DNA of 23,200 nucleotides from Prasinococcaceae sp. CCMP 1430 (GCA_013416795.1 RQSC01000002.1:6398-29597), one strand, 5' to 3'. Shown: positions 7,222 to 16,361, numbered from the stretch's first letter. Numbers and translations: made by a program. Notes: generated from the sequence alone by a model not told the origin.

Positions 7222-9266
7222 ATGGCGAGGTGTTGCGTGCGTGCGGCGCCCCGATCGGCGCGGTGTGCGGGGCGGGAGGTGTGGTGGGGGGGGAGCCACA
7301 CTGCGCGCGCTGAGGGTGGTGGGGGGGGGGAGACGAGGACCCGATCGGTGTCGTACGCTCTCGTCTGGGGGTCCCGCGTTGCGCGCGGCGCGGGCGGCCA
7401 TGCGCGCGCGCGGCCACGCGCGCTCGCTCGTACCGCGGCGGCTGCCATCTGCGCGCTGCTGCTGCCGCTGCTGCTCGTTCTCGCGCGCGCGCCGGCGGGC
7501 GCGCACGCGGCGGCGGCCATCCCCGCCAGGGACAAGTCCAAGGCGAAGGCGTCGCGGGGGAAGCCCCAGGCCGCCGCGAGGGACGGCGCCGAGGCGAGCG
7601 GGCCCGACAAGGGGCTCGCGCCGTGCCAGTGGAAGGACCCGGAGACAGGTGCGATGCGCGCGGATGTTAGCAGCGCGAACACCCTCATCTTTATGCTGCG
7701 CACTGGCTGGTGCGCCGGCACGTGCGCTCGCCTGCGTACAGATGCGCTCGCGATGATGCACGTGGGCGCGTGTGTGCGTGTGCGCACGAGCGCCCACTGC
7801 ACGCGCGCGCACCTGCTGGCAGTGACGGGTGCGTCTGGCATGTTGGCAATGAGGACTATTGTCATCAAAACAAGCGCTGACATGATCACCGCGCGCAGGC
7901 CTGCGCTTCGACTGGACGGCGCTCGTGAGCGCCTCGCACTACTCCTTCGTGGGGGTGGTCGAGGAGTACGGCGAGGACGCGCTGCACAACGCCCGCGACC
8001 TCGACGACGCCCACCACCCCGCGGGCATCTGGGACGGCGCCGACTTCGAGGGCTACCGCTACATGATCAACTTCTGCAACCCCGCCAGGACGGTGCCGGA
8101 CATCTGCGTAAGCAGGGTGCGTGCGCATGCGCGCGCGTGCTGGCATGGTGCGGGTGGTTGTCTGTATGCATGTATGCAGGTAGTAGAGACGGAGCCCACG
8201 TGCACACACATCGATTAACACGCACGCGCTCTCTGATCACCACCGTGGAATAAAAATAGGGCCCGCCCGCCGCCGCGTACCAGGTGACGATGGACGGCCG
8301 CGGCCACGGCGCCGGCACGCATCCCGAGGGCTGTAGGGCGCTTGGGGCGGTGAACAACATGACTTGGAGCCTCCTCGATTCGCGCGACCCCGAGCTGGGC
8401 GTGCGCCTCACCTACCGCGGCGGCGAGCCCTGCCGCAAGCGCCCCGCGGGCTGGACGGACAGGGACCGCGACTGGGTGTCGGTCGACAGGACCTTCAGCA
8501 TCGACATGTGAGAGCGCAGCGAGCATCGAGCGCGTGCGTGCTGTGTGCTCGTGCATGCGCGACCACGTATGTGGTTGCTGGCGCGGAAATGCGTGTTGAG
8601 ACCCCATCGCTGACTGACTGTGCTGCGTCTCTCGCGCATCGCGTCGTATGCCTGCGCCATCAGGGTGTGCGACCCCTCCGACCGCGGCTCGGAGGGCCTC
8701 ATCAAGTCCGTCACGATGGCCACGGCCAGCGAGACGGAGATGTGCGCGTACACGCTCGTGTGGCCGTCGCGCTTCGGCTGCGCGGTCAACGCGCGCGGGG
8801 CGCGCGCCGACATGAGCACGGCGTGGGCGCACGGGCGCCAGCCGCACTGGCTGCTCAACCTGCGCGCGGCGTTCGCGATGGGCTGCCTGGTTGCCTTCAT
8901 GATTGCGGGCGCGCAGTGCTACCGCCACCGGCGCACCGTGCGCCTGCTGGCGCCAGACTGCGCGCGCGGGCGGCGGGCCGCCTGGAGGGCGCTGTGGCGC
9001 ACGCTGCTGCCCGCGCCGGGCGACCTGCTGGCGAGCGGGACCATCGAGAGGATGGGTGCGTTGATGCGTTTGTTTGTGGAGCGCCCGCGTTTGTGTGCGC
9101 ACGCCTGCGTTGCATTCATGCGTGTTCTCGTTTTGTGAATCTGTGCTGACGGTACTTACTGCGCGATGTTGGCGCAGGCGGAGCGTTCCCCGAGGACTCC
9201 AACGGCGGCGGTGGGGCCCGACGGTCGCCAGCGGGGTACGCGTCGCCAGCCAAGCGCGCGGTTTGA
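7222..9266 (+). CDS. MRH-domain (mannose-6-phosphate-receptor-like) single-pass membrane protein, five exons
   Basis: The model is 7222-7648, 7899-8107, 8284-8507, 8664-9055 and 9178-9266, with GT-AG introns in phases 1, 0, 2, 1, giving 446 residues. The order is: hydrophobic signal core (ICALLLPLLLVLARAPAG), an MRH lectin-type domain, one membrane span (AFAMGCLVAFMIAGAQ) and a basic cytoplasmic tail ending YASPAKRAV. MRH signs are APCQWKDPETG, FDWTALVSASHYSF, YMINFCNPARTVPDIC, NNMTWSLLD, LTYRGGEPC, FSIDMVCDPSD, and EMCAYTLVWPSRFGC with the late Glu and Tyr next to the last cysteine pair. Such proteins sort glycosylated cargo between Golgi, endosome and vacuole, or resemble ATG27. The start is doubtful: ATG 7222 puts about 60 residues before the signal core and the frame runs through two G homopolymers. 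A well-placed ATG at 7400 is in another frame. Exon 2 could instead end at 8116. A decayed copy of exon 4 lies at 17400-17735. Confidence 0.8.
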
Positions 9267-9512
9267 AGTGCTCGCTGAAGTTGGCGCTCGAAAGGTGCCG
9301 GTGCGTTAGTCGGCTGCCCTTCCGAAGAGTGTGCGCCCTTGCGCAACTTGAACGTTCATGAACTGTCCGTTGCAGTAATTGAAAGCTCTCTCTTGCAAAT
9401 AGATAAAGTATACCTGTAGTTCTTGGCGGCCTCTGTGTCTGTGTCTTGAGCACAGCCGTGACTCGCTGGTCTGTGGCCTCTCGATTTTGTGCGTGGTGCT
9501 GTGGAGTACGAA
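9267..9512. other. Gap between convergent MRH and LRR gene A
   Basis: The 3' ends of the MRH gene (+) and LRR gene A (-) face each other across 246 bases. The segment is AT-richer than the coding sequence around it (for example near 9376-9420). I see nothing coding in it. Confidence 0.5.
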
Positions 9513-12500
9513 TTAAGTATTGTCCGCCCCTTCTGCATGACCGCCATTGATTCGCGCGGGCCGGTTTTGTCCGTCTTGCTGCTCTTGCAAATACAGTGTG
9601 CTGAGTTGCTCCCTGCATTTTTTCACTCTTCGCGACTCGGGGGACTGCGTGTCTCTACTTGTTAAAAAAAGCTTTCGCACTCCTTGCATGTTGGGTGACG
9701 CCAAGGTAAAAAGCGCGATGCCTTCGAGCAGACGCAGGATGCCGATGACGATCGATACTGTCGTGCCAGTGGCCTGGGGGTACGTTGGGTAGCATCCCTT
9801 TCCGCTAGCCGGACGATAATTCAGGAACATCAGCTGGATCGTGATCTGCGCAATGTCTTCAATGGCCGCCCAGGTGAACGCCCACACGCGCAATGGCGCC
9901 CACGAATGCCGCCAGTCAGGGAAGAAGCCGTTCGCGGTGAGAGGGGTGTGAAGCAGTACCTGCATGCATTCTTTTTTTAGCAGGGCATGGTACGCCTTCT
10001 TTTTGCTATCATCTCCCTTGATGTCGTCGTACCCTTCAAATACAGGCGGGTCTTTGCAGTAGCTGTCAGGCAACTTGCACACAAACCACGGAAGTAGTTT
10101 GATCGCCCTGAAGTCTGCCGCACAGAGGGCCAGCGCGAGCACAGATGCCATGCTGATCATGATGTTGATGCCACCAGCGCAAAGTTCGCCAGTACGCTTC
10201 GTCAAGAAGCGGCAGTCAATATTGGACAACGGGCACATCCTCAGTCTCGTCGGGAACAGCACACCGTCTCCACTGCTCGAGTCGTCAGGGCCATCGAGCA
10301 GCCATGACAGTTCCCACCATTCTTTTCCTCCTTCAGCGTGTTGACTTTGGCGCGTCACTTCGCCTGCACTTGCGAGAGCGGCGGACCGCGCAGGTCTCGT
10401 GACTGCAAAGAAAGCAGCCAAGCCCGGGATGGAGGGAAGGGGCCACATGCTCGCAACAAAGGCAGCAAAGCCGGCGACCAAAGCAGGCCACATGCCGGCA
10501 ACGAAGGCAACAATGCCAGCCAGGAGCATCATAAAGGATGGGACGGCCACAAAGATGATTGCTGGCACTCTTAGAATATCGCACGTGTTGAAGTCGGTGA
10601 AAAAGAGCACGTCCGTGACCACGTCGGCTACCCCGAGCAGAATTCCTGCTATTAGGCATATTTGCTCTCCGACTCCGAAATGCAAACGCCGAGACGTGAG
10701 AGGGATCTCTGACTCGAATCGAGTCGGTTGGCGGGGCTGGAGCACATACGAAAGCATCAGCGTCTGAGGTAGCAAGAAGAGGAACGAAGCGACAATCGGC
10801 ACCACGAGCGGCCAAAAAAACTCGTCCCAAAACTTGGACCAGAAGTCCTGCACGCACTCGTGTGACCCATCGTCAGCTTGCACCATGACAAAGCGCTCGT
10901 CAGGACATGCGCAGGTCGAGTCCTGGCCAGGTTCTAGATCACGGTGAATGATGCGTGTGAGGTTTCCATTTCCAGGGTACAAAAGCAGCTCGCCTTCGCC
11001 CGATTCATCTGATACTGACTCCAAATACGAACAGGGGATGGTGTGCGGAAGATGCAACATCCGAAGATCGTTGTTGTCCAAGATGAGTCTTTGGAGGGCT
11101 TCGAAATCCCTCGAATCGGACAAGCCAGCGAGTGGCGAGACTTGGATGTCGTTCTTGCTAAGGTCGAGGTGATTGAGCTTGTTAAGCTGCGTAAACACGG
11201 CAGGATTGATGGTCTGCAGCTTTGCGTTGGCCAGCTCGAGTCTTCCATCACATATTTGCTGCGTGCCTCCGCCACCCCCGCAGTGGGCGTCACCGAATTG
11301 CAATCGCTGAAGCTCCGTTCCCGTCTTTGCGCCGCTCGCCGTATCGTGAAGGAAAAAAGTGCAGCTGCCACACGAACGAATGTCAAGTCTCGTCAAGTTG
11401 GGCAGACCCTCGATCTCCTCGAGCACCCTGGCGATACTTAAAGTGTTGCGGATGTTTTTCTCCCCATCGGGCGCAATGCCCAGGTACTCAAGCTCATCGA
11501 GCCCCCTGAAGACAGAAGAGTTGAGAGAGCGCACGCCGCTGGATGATAGGTTGAGCCACCGGCAGTTGCCACAGCCGCTCCATGTGGTACAGCTACTCGT
11601 GCCGCTCTCGTCGTTCGAAGGCGCCTCTGGTACTTCGCATGTTGGCAATGGGTCGCGTGTGAGGTGCCCCTTCGCAGAAGTACTGAAGGTGCATTCACCG
11701 CACTGCAACTGTCTTGATTCTTCAGGAAGATCGGCAAGCGTGCACAGGCGGACTTGCAACGACTGAATTTCCCCAGGCAACAGTACCCGCCCAGTGCTCA
11801 CTTTGCCGCTGATATAGTCACTGCCCTCGAGCATTGGTGGCAGCTCGTAGAAACAAGGAGTATTGTCTCGCTTAGACGTATCATTTTCGAGTATGCGGCC
11901 GTTGGCAGATGTCAAGAGCTCTGTGAGACTCAGCAGTGGTGTTAGCAGACCTGACGGCTGTGCCCCCATAAGAGTGTTGTTGTGAAGGTCAAGGCTCTTG
12001 AGGTCCGCGAGGTTGTCGAAGAGACCGTCAGCCAACTTGCCGTTAAGGTGATTATTGGCAAGTACTAGCTTTCTCAGATTCCTGAGAGCCTGGCCCTGGT
12101 CGTCAGAGAAGACGCCCGCCGAAAGCCTCTTAAGGCTGTTGTTGCCGAGGTCCAGGAGCTCCAGTTTGCCTAGACCGCGAAAGAGCGCCTCGTCGAGCTC
12201 GGCGAGGTAATTGTCAGAAAGGCGAAGGGTGACTAGGTTCGACGTGGCCTTGAAAATACTCGGGGGCAGGTTTTTGATTGCGTTGTGCGAGAGGTTCAGC
12301 GTCTCCAAGCTCAACAAATTCTCCAATAGACCGTCCGGAAGCTCAACAAGGTCGTTGTTGGCGAGCTGCAGGTCCGTGAGCGCACGTAGATCGTCGAAGA
12401 GTGTCGAATCAAGCTCGATCAGCGCGTTGTTGGAGAGGTTCAGACTTTGTAGCGTCCCCATCCCCCTTAGGACGTCCGCCGGCAGCGAGGTGAGTGTGCG

Positions 12501-12695
12501 TACAGCGCCGCCGAATATCGAAAGCACGTTGAGGTCGAGATGCGTGCACTCCGCGCCGCAGCAGGCATCGGTGTCAGCAGCACACGAGCTTGAATCCGGC
12601 CGTCGTCTCAGTTCTCCGTCGCCATACATGTAGAACGTGCACTCGCCGCACTTCCCTAGCGGTATGCGCTTCCCCTCGCACATGTATTGCCCAAC
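9513..12695 (-). CDS. LRR-polytopic surface protein A, distal LRRs and membrane part (same frame after TAG)
   Basis: This 1,060-residue segment continues gene A in frame after the TAG. It opens with a cysteine cap (KCGECTFYMYGDGELRRRP ... ACCGAECTHLDL), then LRRs, a closing block (TPCFYELPPMLEGS ... VRLC), a fourth cap (QCGECTFSTSAKG ... GCGNCRWLNLSS) and a fifth (SCGSCTFFLHD ... ICDGRLELA). A small EGF-like knot (CACPDERFVMVQ ... HECVQDFW) at about 10850-10920 leads to about six membrane spans: FFWPLVVPIVASFLFLL, LIAGILLGVADVVTDVLFF, VPAIIFVAVPSFMMLLAG with extra copies, ISMASVLALALCAADF, VWAFTWAAIEDIAQITIQL and VSIVIGILRLLEGIALF. A short basic tail ends NGGHAEGADNT. The DVVTD and EDIAQITIQ motifs in spans loosely recall XK-related membrane proteins. 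Its own ATG (MCEGKRIPLG, 12683) has no signal peptide, so independent translation is unlikely to place it correctly in the membrane. Confidence 0.8.
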   Translation of the reverse strand, partial: VGQYMCEGKRIPLGKCGECTFYMYGDGELRRRPDSSSCAADTDACCGAECTHLDLNVLSIFGGAVRTLTSLPADVLRGMGTLQSLNLSNNALIELDSTLFDDLRALTDLQLANNDLVELPDGLLENLLSLETLNLSHNAIKNLPPSIFKATSNLVTLRLSDNYLAELDEALFRGLGKLELLDLGNNSLKRLSAGVFSDDQGQALRNLRKLVLANNHLNGKLADGLFDNLADLKSLDLHNNTLMGAQPSGLLTPLLSLTELLTSANGRILENDTSKRDNTPCFYELPPMLEGSDYISGKVSTGRVLLPGEIQSLQVRLCTLADLPEESRQLQCGECTFSTSAKGHLTRDPLPTCEVPEAPSNDESGTSSCTTWSGCGNCRWLNLSSSGVRSLNSSVFRGLDELEYLGIAPDGEKNIRNTLSIARVLEEIEGLPNLTRLDIRSCGSCTFFLHDTASGAKTGTELQRLQFGDAHCGGGGGTQQICDGRLELANAKLQTINPAVFTQLNKLNHLDLSKNDIQVSPLAGLSDSRDFEALQRLILDNNDLRMLHLPHTIPCSYLESVSDESGEGELLLYPGNGNLTRIIHRDLEPGQDSTCACPDERFVMVQADDGSHECVQDFWSKFWDEFFWPLVVPIVASFLFLLPQTLMLSYVLQPRQPTRFESEIPLTSRRLHFGVGEQICLIAGILLGVADVVTDVLFFTDFNTCDILRVPAIIFVAVPSFMMLLAGIVAFVAGMWPALVAGFAAFVASMWPLPSIPGLAAFFAVTRPARSAALASAGEVTRQSQHAEGGKEWWELSWLLDGPDDSSSGDGVLFPTRLRMCPLSNIDCRFLTKRTGELCAGGINIMISMASVLALALCAADFRAIKLLPWFVCKLPDSYCKDPPVFEGYDDIKGDDSKKKAYHALLKKECMQVLLHTPLTANGFFPDWRHSWAPLRVWAFTWAAIEDIAQITIQLMFLNYRPASGKGCYPTYPQATGTTVSIVIGILRLLEGIALFTLASPNMQGVRKLFLTSRDTQSPESRRVKKCREQLSTLYLQEQQDGQNRPARINGGHAEGADNT
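10405..10535 (-). repeat. 45-bp tandem repeat in third membrane span region of gene A
   Basis: About three copies of a 45-base unit encode the 15-residue series LLAGIVAFVAGMWPA, LVAGFAAFVASMWPL and the diverged PSIPGLAAFFAVTRP. Gene B has a single equivalent (LFGGVAALVAGMGP), so the extra copies arose in gene A. They lengthen or add a hydrophobic stretch. Confidence 0.7.
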
Positions 12696-15600
12696 CTAGT
12701 GCGCCAAGTCTCCCGCCGTTGCCTCGGGCAGTTTGAGGATGCACATGGTTGCGTTGTTACTGTCCAGGTTGAGCGAAGTGAGGCTCGAGAGGTGTTCGAG
12801 CAGAAACCACGGTTGTTCCCCTGAGAGATCGTTACCCTGAAGTTCAAGCGTCGTCAGTGCTGTGAGGTCTTTGAACAGGTTATATGGCAGCGTGCCACTG
12901 AAGTTATTGTTGCCAAGTTTCAGCGACTGCAGCGTTTGCCTTTCCGCGAATGGCAATGCATCAGCCGTAGCATTTGTAAGCTCGTTGTACGAAATGTCAA
13001 GCACTGTGAGCTCGCGCGTGTGGTTAAGCAACCCTTCTGGCAGTGTGACGATGTCGTTTTCGAAGAGAAAGAGCTCCTCAAGGCGACATTGGGTGTCAAA
13101 AAGCTTTGGCGGCAGTCCAGGCAGGCTATTGTTGCCGAGGTTCAGGGTCCTTAAGTAAGGCAGACTCGTGAACGGCAATGTTGGTGTGGTGTTCAGGCTG
13201 ACGAGCTCGTTGCCAGAAAGATCAAGCGCCCTGAGGCTGCTCTGGCTGTCAAACAGCCCGTCCGGCAGCGTATGAAGGCTGTTTCCACCGAGGTGCAGCG
13301 ACTTGAGCACGCGCAGATCCGCAAACGGCAACGACGGCGACTTCGTGAAATTGAGCTGGTTGTACGACAGGTCCAAGACGGCGAGGGTCGCACTTACGTC
13401 CGCGAAGAGGCCTTCGGAAAGCGTGCTGATGCTGTTCTGCGACAGGTCCAGCGAAGCCAAGCTGGACATGCTCTCAAAGAGTCGGTCTGGCAGTTCGGAA
13501 ATGATAGTGTGTGCGAGCCTGAGCTCAGTTAGCCCACCCAGATCGGAGTCCTGGTAGAACCCAGCAAACGAATCCGGCTGGCTTAGATTGTTGTTGGAGA
13601 GATCCAGGTATTTCAACGTGCGCATCCCGCTGAGAACGCCCTGCGGCAACGAGCGTACATCGCTGCCGTTGAGCTCCAAACGCGTGCAATCCACGCCGCA
13701 GCAGTTGCCATTCGGGCACTCTCCCAGCGGCCGGTCGCGCTCGAGTCTCCCCTCACTAGCGTCCAAAAGGTTGACATAGAATCTACACTGGCCGCAAACC
13801 GCGAGCAGAGCGCGCTGCTGATTACACAGCTGCACACCCACCATCCAGGACTTGATCGGGCCCGGTGGCAGCTTCTTGAAACACAGCGTGCCTGAACCAC
13901 TGTCCCCGAGATTGAGTGTCGTTAGACTACCAAGGGGTGTAAGCACACCCTCAGGCTGTGGGCCTGCCAGGGAGTTTTTCTGAAGATGAAGCTCAACGAG
14001 GTATCCAAGTCCGTGAAACGTCTCATTGGGCAGGGCGCTGAGCAGGTTGTCATCGAGCCACAGCCCAGTCATCCTTGTGAGGTTCACGAACGGCTTTCCC
14101 TCGAGTGCGAGAAAAGTCAGATTGTTCGCGGACAGGCTCAACGTTTCAAGCGACGCAAGTGTCTCGCCAAAGACACCCTTCGGAAACGCGTCCAGATCTA
14201 GGGCGTTTCCTGAAAGGTTCAGCAACCTCAGGTTGGGTGTGTCGTCAAAGATGCCGTCCGGTAGGGCCTGAATGTTGTTGTTCGCGAGTAGGAACGTCTT
14301 GAGGGCTCTCGTACCATTGAAAACATCACTTGGCAGCTCAGACAGCGAGTTCGCCGAGACGTCAAGCTCTGAGAGCATGGGTGTGGCGTCGAAGATGCCC
14401 TCCGGCAGGGCGTCAATAGTGTTGTTAGAGAGAGAGAGCGTCGCAAGGGCGCTCACACTTGCAAAGGGCTCCGCCGGAAGATCCCTGAGGACGTTCCCTG
14501 AGAGGTCCAGTGTCTCCAGGTCGGGCATGTACTCAAAAGCTCCCAGCGGTAGAGTCTCGATGATGTTTGCAGAGAGCAGGAGCGTCGAGATTGAAGTATT
14601 GCGCGCCTTGGGTGACGTGTCGTTCTTGAATGCGATCGCCGGTAGTGCTGTTATCACGTTGCCCGAAAGGTCAAGCTTTGTGAGGCTGGGCAGATCCGCA
14701 AAGACTCCCTGCGGAAGAGCCCCAATTGTGTTGTGAGAGAGCAAGAGCGTCGCAAGGTCACGCATCCCCGTAAAGACACTCCCTGCCACTCCGGCGAGTG
14801 CTTCGTCAGATTCGTCTGCACAGATGCCGGGTTTCACAACACGCGGCGGCAGTGCAGGTGTTGGCGCCGGTGCCGGCGCCGGTGCCGGTGCTTGGTCGAC
14901 CGTGAAGTTGAGCTGATTGTAAGACAGGTCGAGCTTAACGAGGCCGGGCACATCGGCGAAGACGCCCTCTGGCAGAGTGTCGATCACGTTGTTGGAGAGC
15001 AGGAGCGTTCTGAGGCTGTCCATGCCCTTGCAGAAGTGCGCTGGCAGAGCCCTTAGTGCATTTCCCGAGAGGTCAAGCAATCGGAGGCTGGGCAAAACTT
15101 CGAAACCTCCGTCCGGCAGAGCCGCAAGCTTGTTCCCAGAGAGGCTCAGCGTCTCGAGGTTGGGGATATCTGCAAAGACGCCGGCTGGCAAAACGCCAAC
15201 CTCTGGCGTCTGGTCGAAGACTGTATCCGGCTCGGCATTGATGGCGAAGTTAGAGTCACCAAATGTCGCTGAGTCAAAAGCAATCAAGGCGTTTCCCCGC
15301 ATCTCAGCGAACTTATTGTACGACAGGTCGAGCTTGACGAGGCTCGACAAGTTCGCCAACGCGCCCACCGGCAGAGTGCCAATGGCGTTGTTGGAGAGCA
15401 ACAGATTCGTTAGCCCACTCAAACCAGCGGAGACACCTAACGGCAGTGCGGCCAGGGTGTTCGACGAGAGGTCCAGCGTTTTGAGGTATCGCAAGTCCGC
15501 AAAGACTTCCCTCGGCAAAGTGTCAAACGCATTGTTTGAGAGCAACAAAATCGCGAGCCCGCTCAAATCAGCGAAGACGCGTTCGGGTAGTGCGGTCATG

Positions 15601-16361
15601 TCGTTCGACGAGAGGTCCAGCGTCTGAAGATTCGGAACATCAGCAAACGATGCCTCCGGCAGAGTGCTGATGACGTTGCCAGAGAGCAACAGATTCGTTA
15701 GCCCGGTCAAACCAGTTAAGACGCCTTCCGGTAGCGCGGTCAGGGCGTTGGCGGACAGGTCCAGCGTCGTGAGATCTCGCATGTCCGCAAAGACATCCTT
15801 TGGAAATGTGTCCAACGCATTGTTTGAAAGCACCAATGTCCTGAGCCCGCTCAAACCAGTGAAAACGCCTTCGGGTAGTACGGTTAGGGCGTTCGACGAG
15901 AGGTTCAGCGTCTGGAGACCTGGCAGGTCCATGAAGAGTCCGTCCTGCAAAGACTGAAGAGCGTTGTCGGAGAGCAAGAGCGTCGTCAGGCTGCCCATGC
16001 CCGAGAAGACGTCAATCGACAAGTTGGTGAGGCTTCTGCAGTGGATGCAATTCGAAAGATCAAGCTTGGAGCAGTTGCAGCAGCTCGCGGCATCATCGCA
16101 CTCTTCCGGCAGCCTGCGCACCAGCTGCCCCCCATCGTTGAAGAAAGTACAACTCCCACACTCGGCGAGCTCGAGCTTCTCCGCCAGAGCGCACGAGCGC
16201 GTCAATGCGGCCAAGAGTAGCAGCAGCAGCCACTGGCACATGCGCATTGGCAGCATAGAACGAGCAGGGACATGTTTGCGCCAGTAGTCGTTGTGGACGG
16301 GTTCAGTACTGCCGCTAGTCGCTTCAACAGTTTCCAAGTCATCACAGCCGCGATGCGCCAT
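12696..16361 (-). CDS. LRR-polytopic surface protein A, extracellular part (to an in-frame TAG)
   Basis: This is the 5' part of gene A, 1,221 codons from ATG 16361 (MAHRGCDDLE); ATG 16256 (MLPMRMCQW) would give a more compact signal peptide. The signal core is CQWLLLLLLAALTRSCALAE. A cysteine cap follows (ECGSCTFFNDGGQLVRRL ... CCNCSKLDLS), then a long array of 24-residue LRRs of the form LPEGVFTGLSGLRTLVLSNNAL, many with N-glycosylation sequons. The array is broken by an Ala-Pro linker at 14849-14895. A second closing block (TLCFKKLPPGP ... VQLC) and cap (VCGQCRFYVN ... NCCGVDCTRLEL) start another LRR block, which ends SNNATMCILKLPEATAG. The frame then meets TAG at 12696-12698 and continues open in the same frame into the next entry. 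Role unknown; extracellular LRRs suggest ligand binding or adhesion. Function and whether the stop is read, spliced out or disabling are not resolved. Confidence 0.8.
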   Translation of the reverse strand: MAHRGCDDLETVEATSGSTEPVHNDYWRKHVPARSMLPMRMCQWLLLLLLAALTRSCALAEKLELAECGSCTFFNDGGQLVRRLPEECDDAASCCNCSKLDLSNCIHCRSLTNLSIDVFSGMGSLTTLLLSDNALQSLQDGLFMDLPGLQTLNLSSNALTVLPEGVFTGLSGLRTLVLSNNALDTFPKDVFADMRDLTTLDLSANALTALPEGVLTGLTGLTNLLLSGNVISTLPEASFADVPNLQTLDLSSNDMTALPERVFADLSGLAILLLSNNAFDTLPREVFADLRYLKTLDLSSNTLAALPLGVSAGLSGLTNLLLSNNAIGTLPVGALANLSSLVKLDLSYNKFAEMRGNALIAFDSATFGDSNFAINAEPDTVFDQTPEVGVLPAGVFADIPNLETLSLSGNKLAALPDGGFEVLPSLRLLDLSGNALRALPAHFCKGMDSLRTLLLSNNVIDTLPEGVFADVPGLVKLDLSYNQLNFTVDQAPAPAPAPAPTPALPPRVVKPGICADESDEALAGVAGSVFTGMRDLATLLLSHNTIGALPQGVFADLPSLTKLDLSGNVITALPAIAFKNDTSPKARNTSISTLLLSANIIETLPLGAFEYMPDLETLDLSGNVLRDLPAEPFASVSALATLSLSNNTIDALPEGIFDATPMLSELDVSANSLSELPSDVFNGTRALKTFLLANNNIQALPDGIFDDTPNLRLLNLSGNALDLDAFPKGVFGETLASLETLSLSANNLTFLALEGKPFVNLTRMTGLWLDDNLLSALPNETFHGLGYLVELHLQKNSLAGPQPEGVLTPLGSLTTLNLGDSGSGTLCFKKLPPGPIKSWMVGVQLCNQQRALLAVCGQCRFYVNLLDASEGRLERDRPLGECPNGNCCGVDCTRLELNGSDVRSLPQGVLSGMRTLKYLDLSNNNLSQPDSFAGFYQDSDLGGLTELRLAHTIISELPDRLFESMSSLASLDLSQNSISTLSEGLFADVSATLAVLDLSYNQLNFTKSPSLPFADLRVLKSLHLGGNSLHTLPDGLFDSQSSLRALDLSGNELVSLNTTPTLPFTSLPYLRTLNLGNNSLPGLPPKLFDTQCRLEELFLFENDIVTLPEGLLNHTRELTVLDISYNELTNATADALPFAERQTLQSLKLGNNNFSGTLPYNLFKDLTALTTLELQGNDLSGEQPWFLLEHLSSLTSLNLDSNNATMCILKLPEATAGDLAH
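14849..14895 (-). repeat. Ala-Pro microsatellite linker in gene A
   Basis: GGCGCCGGTGCC-type hexamer repeats encode APAPAPAPAPTPA between two LRR blocks. This is a flexible spacer and a likely length-variable site. Gene B has no equivalent. Confidence 0.75.

Noticed and set aside
8246-8258. AATAAA-type polyadenylation signal at GGAATAAAAATAG
   Set aside because: It falls inside an intron between exons 2 and 3 of the MRH gene, whose phases and protein homology continue beyond it.
12696-12698. Alternative genetic code (TAG or TGA as sense)
   Set aside because: Other genes in the window appear to end normally at TAG (BBS5, ankyrin) and TGA (bestrophin-like, PIG-X, MRH), so a wholesale reassignment is unlikely.
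13303-15957. Several plus-strand Ser/Arg/Leu-rich frames opposite LRR gene A
   Set aside because: Their regular pattern is the reverse complement of the 24-residue LRR code; no independent features.
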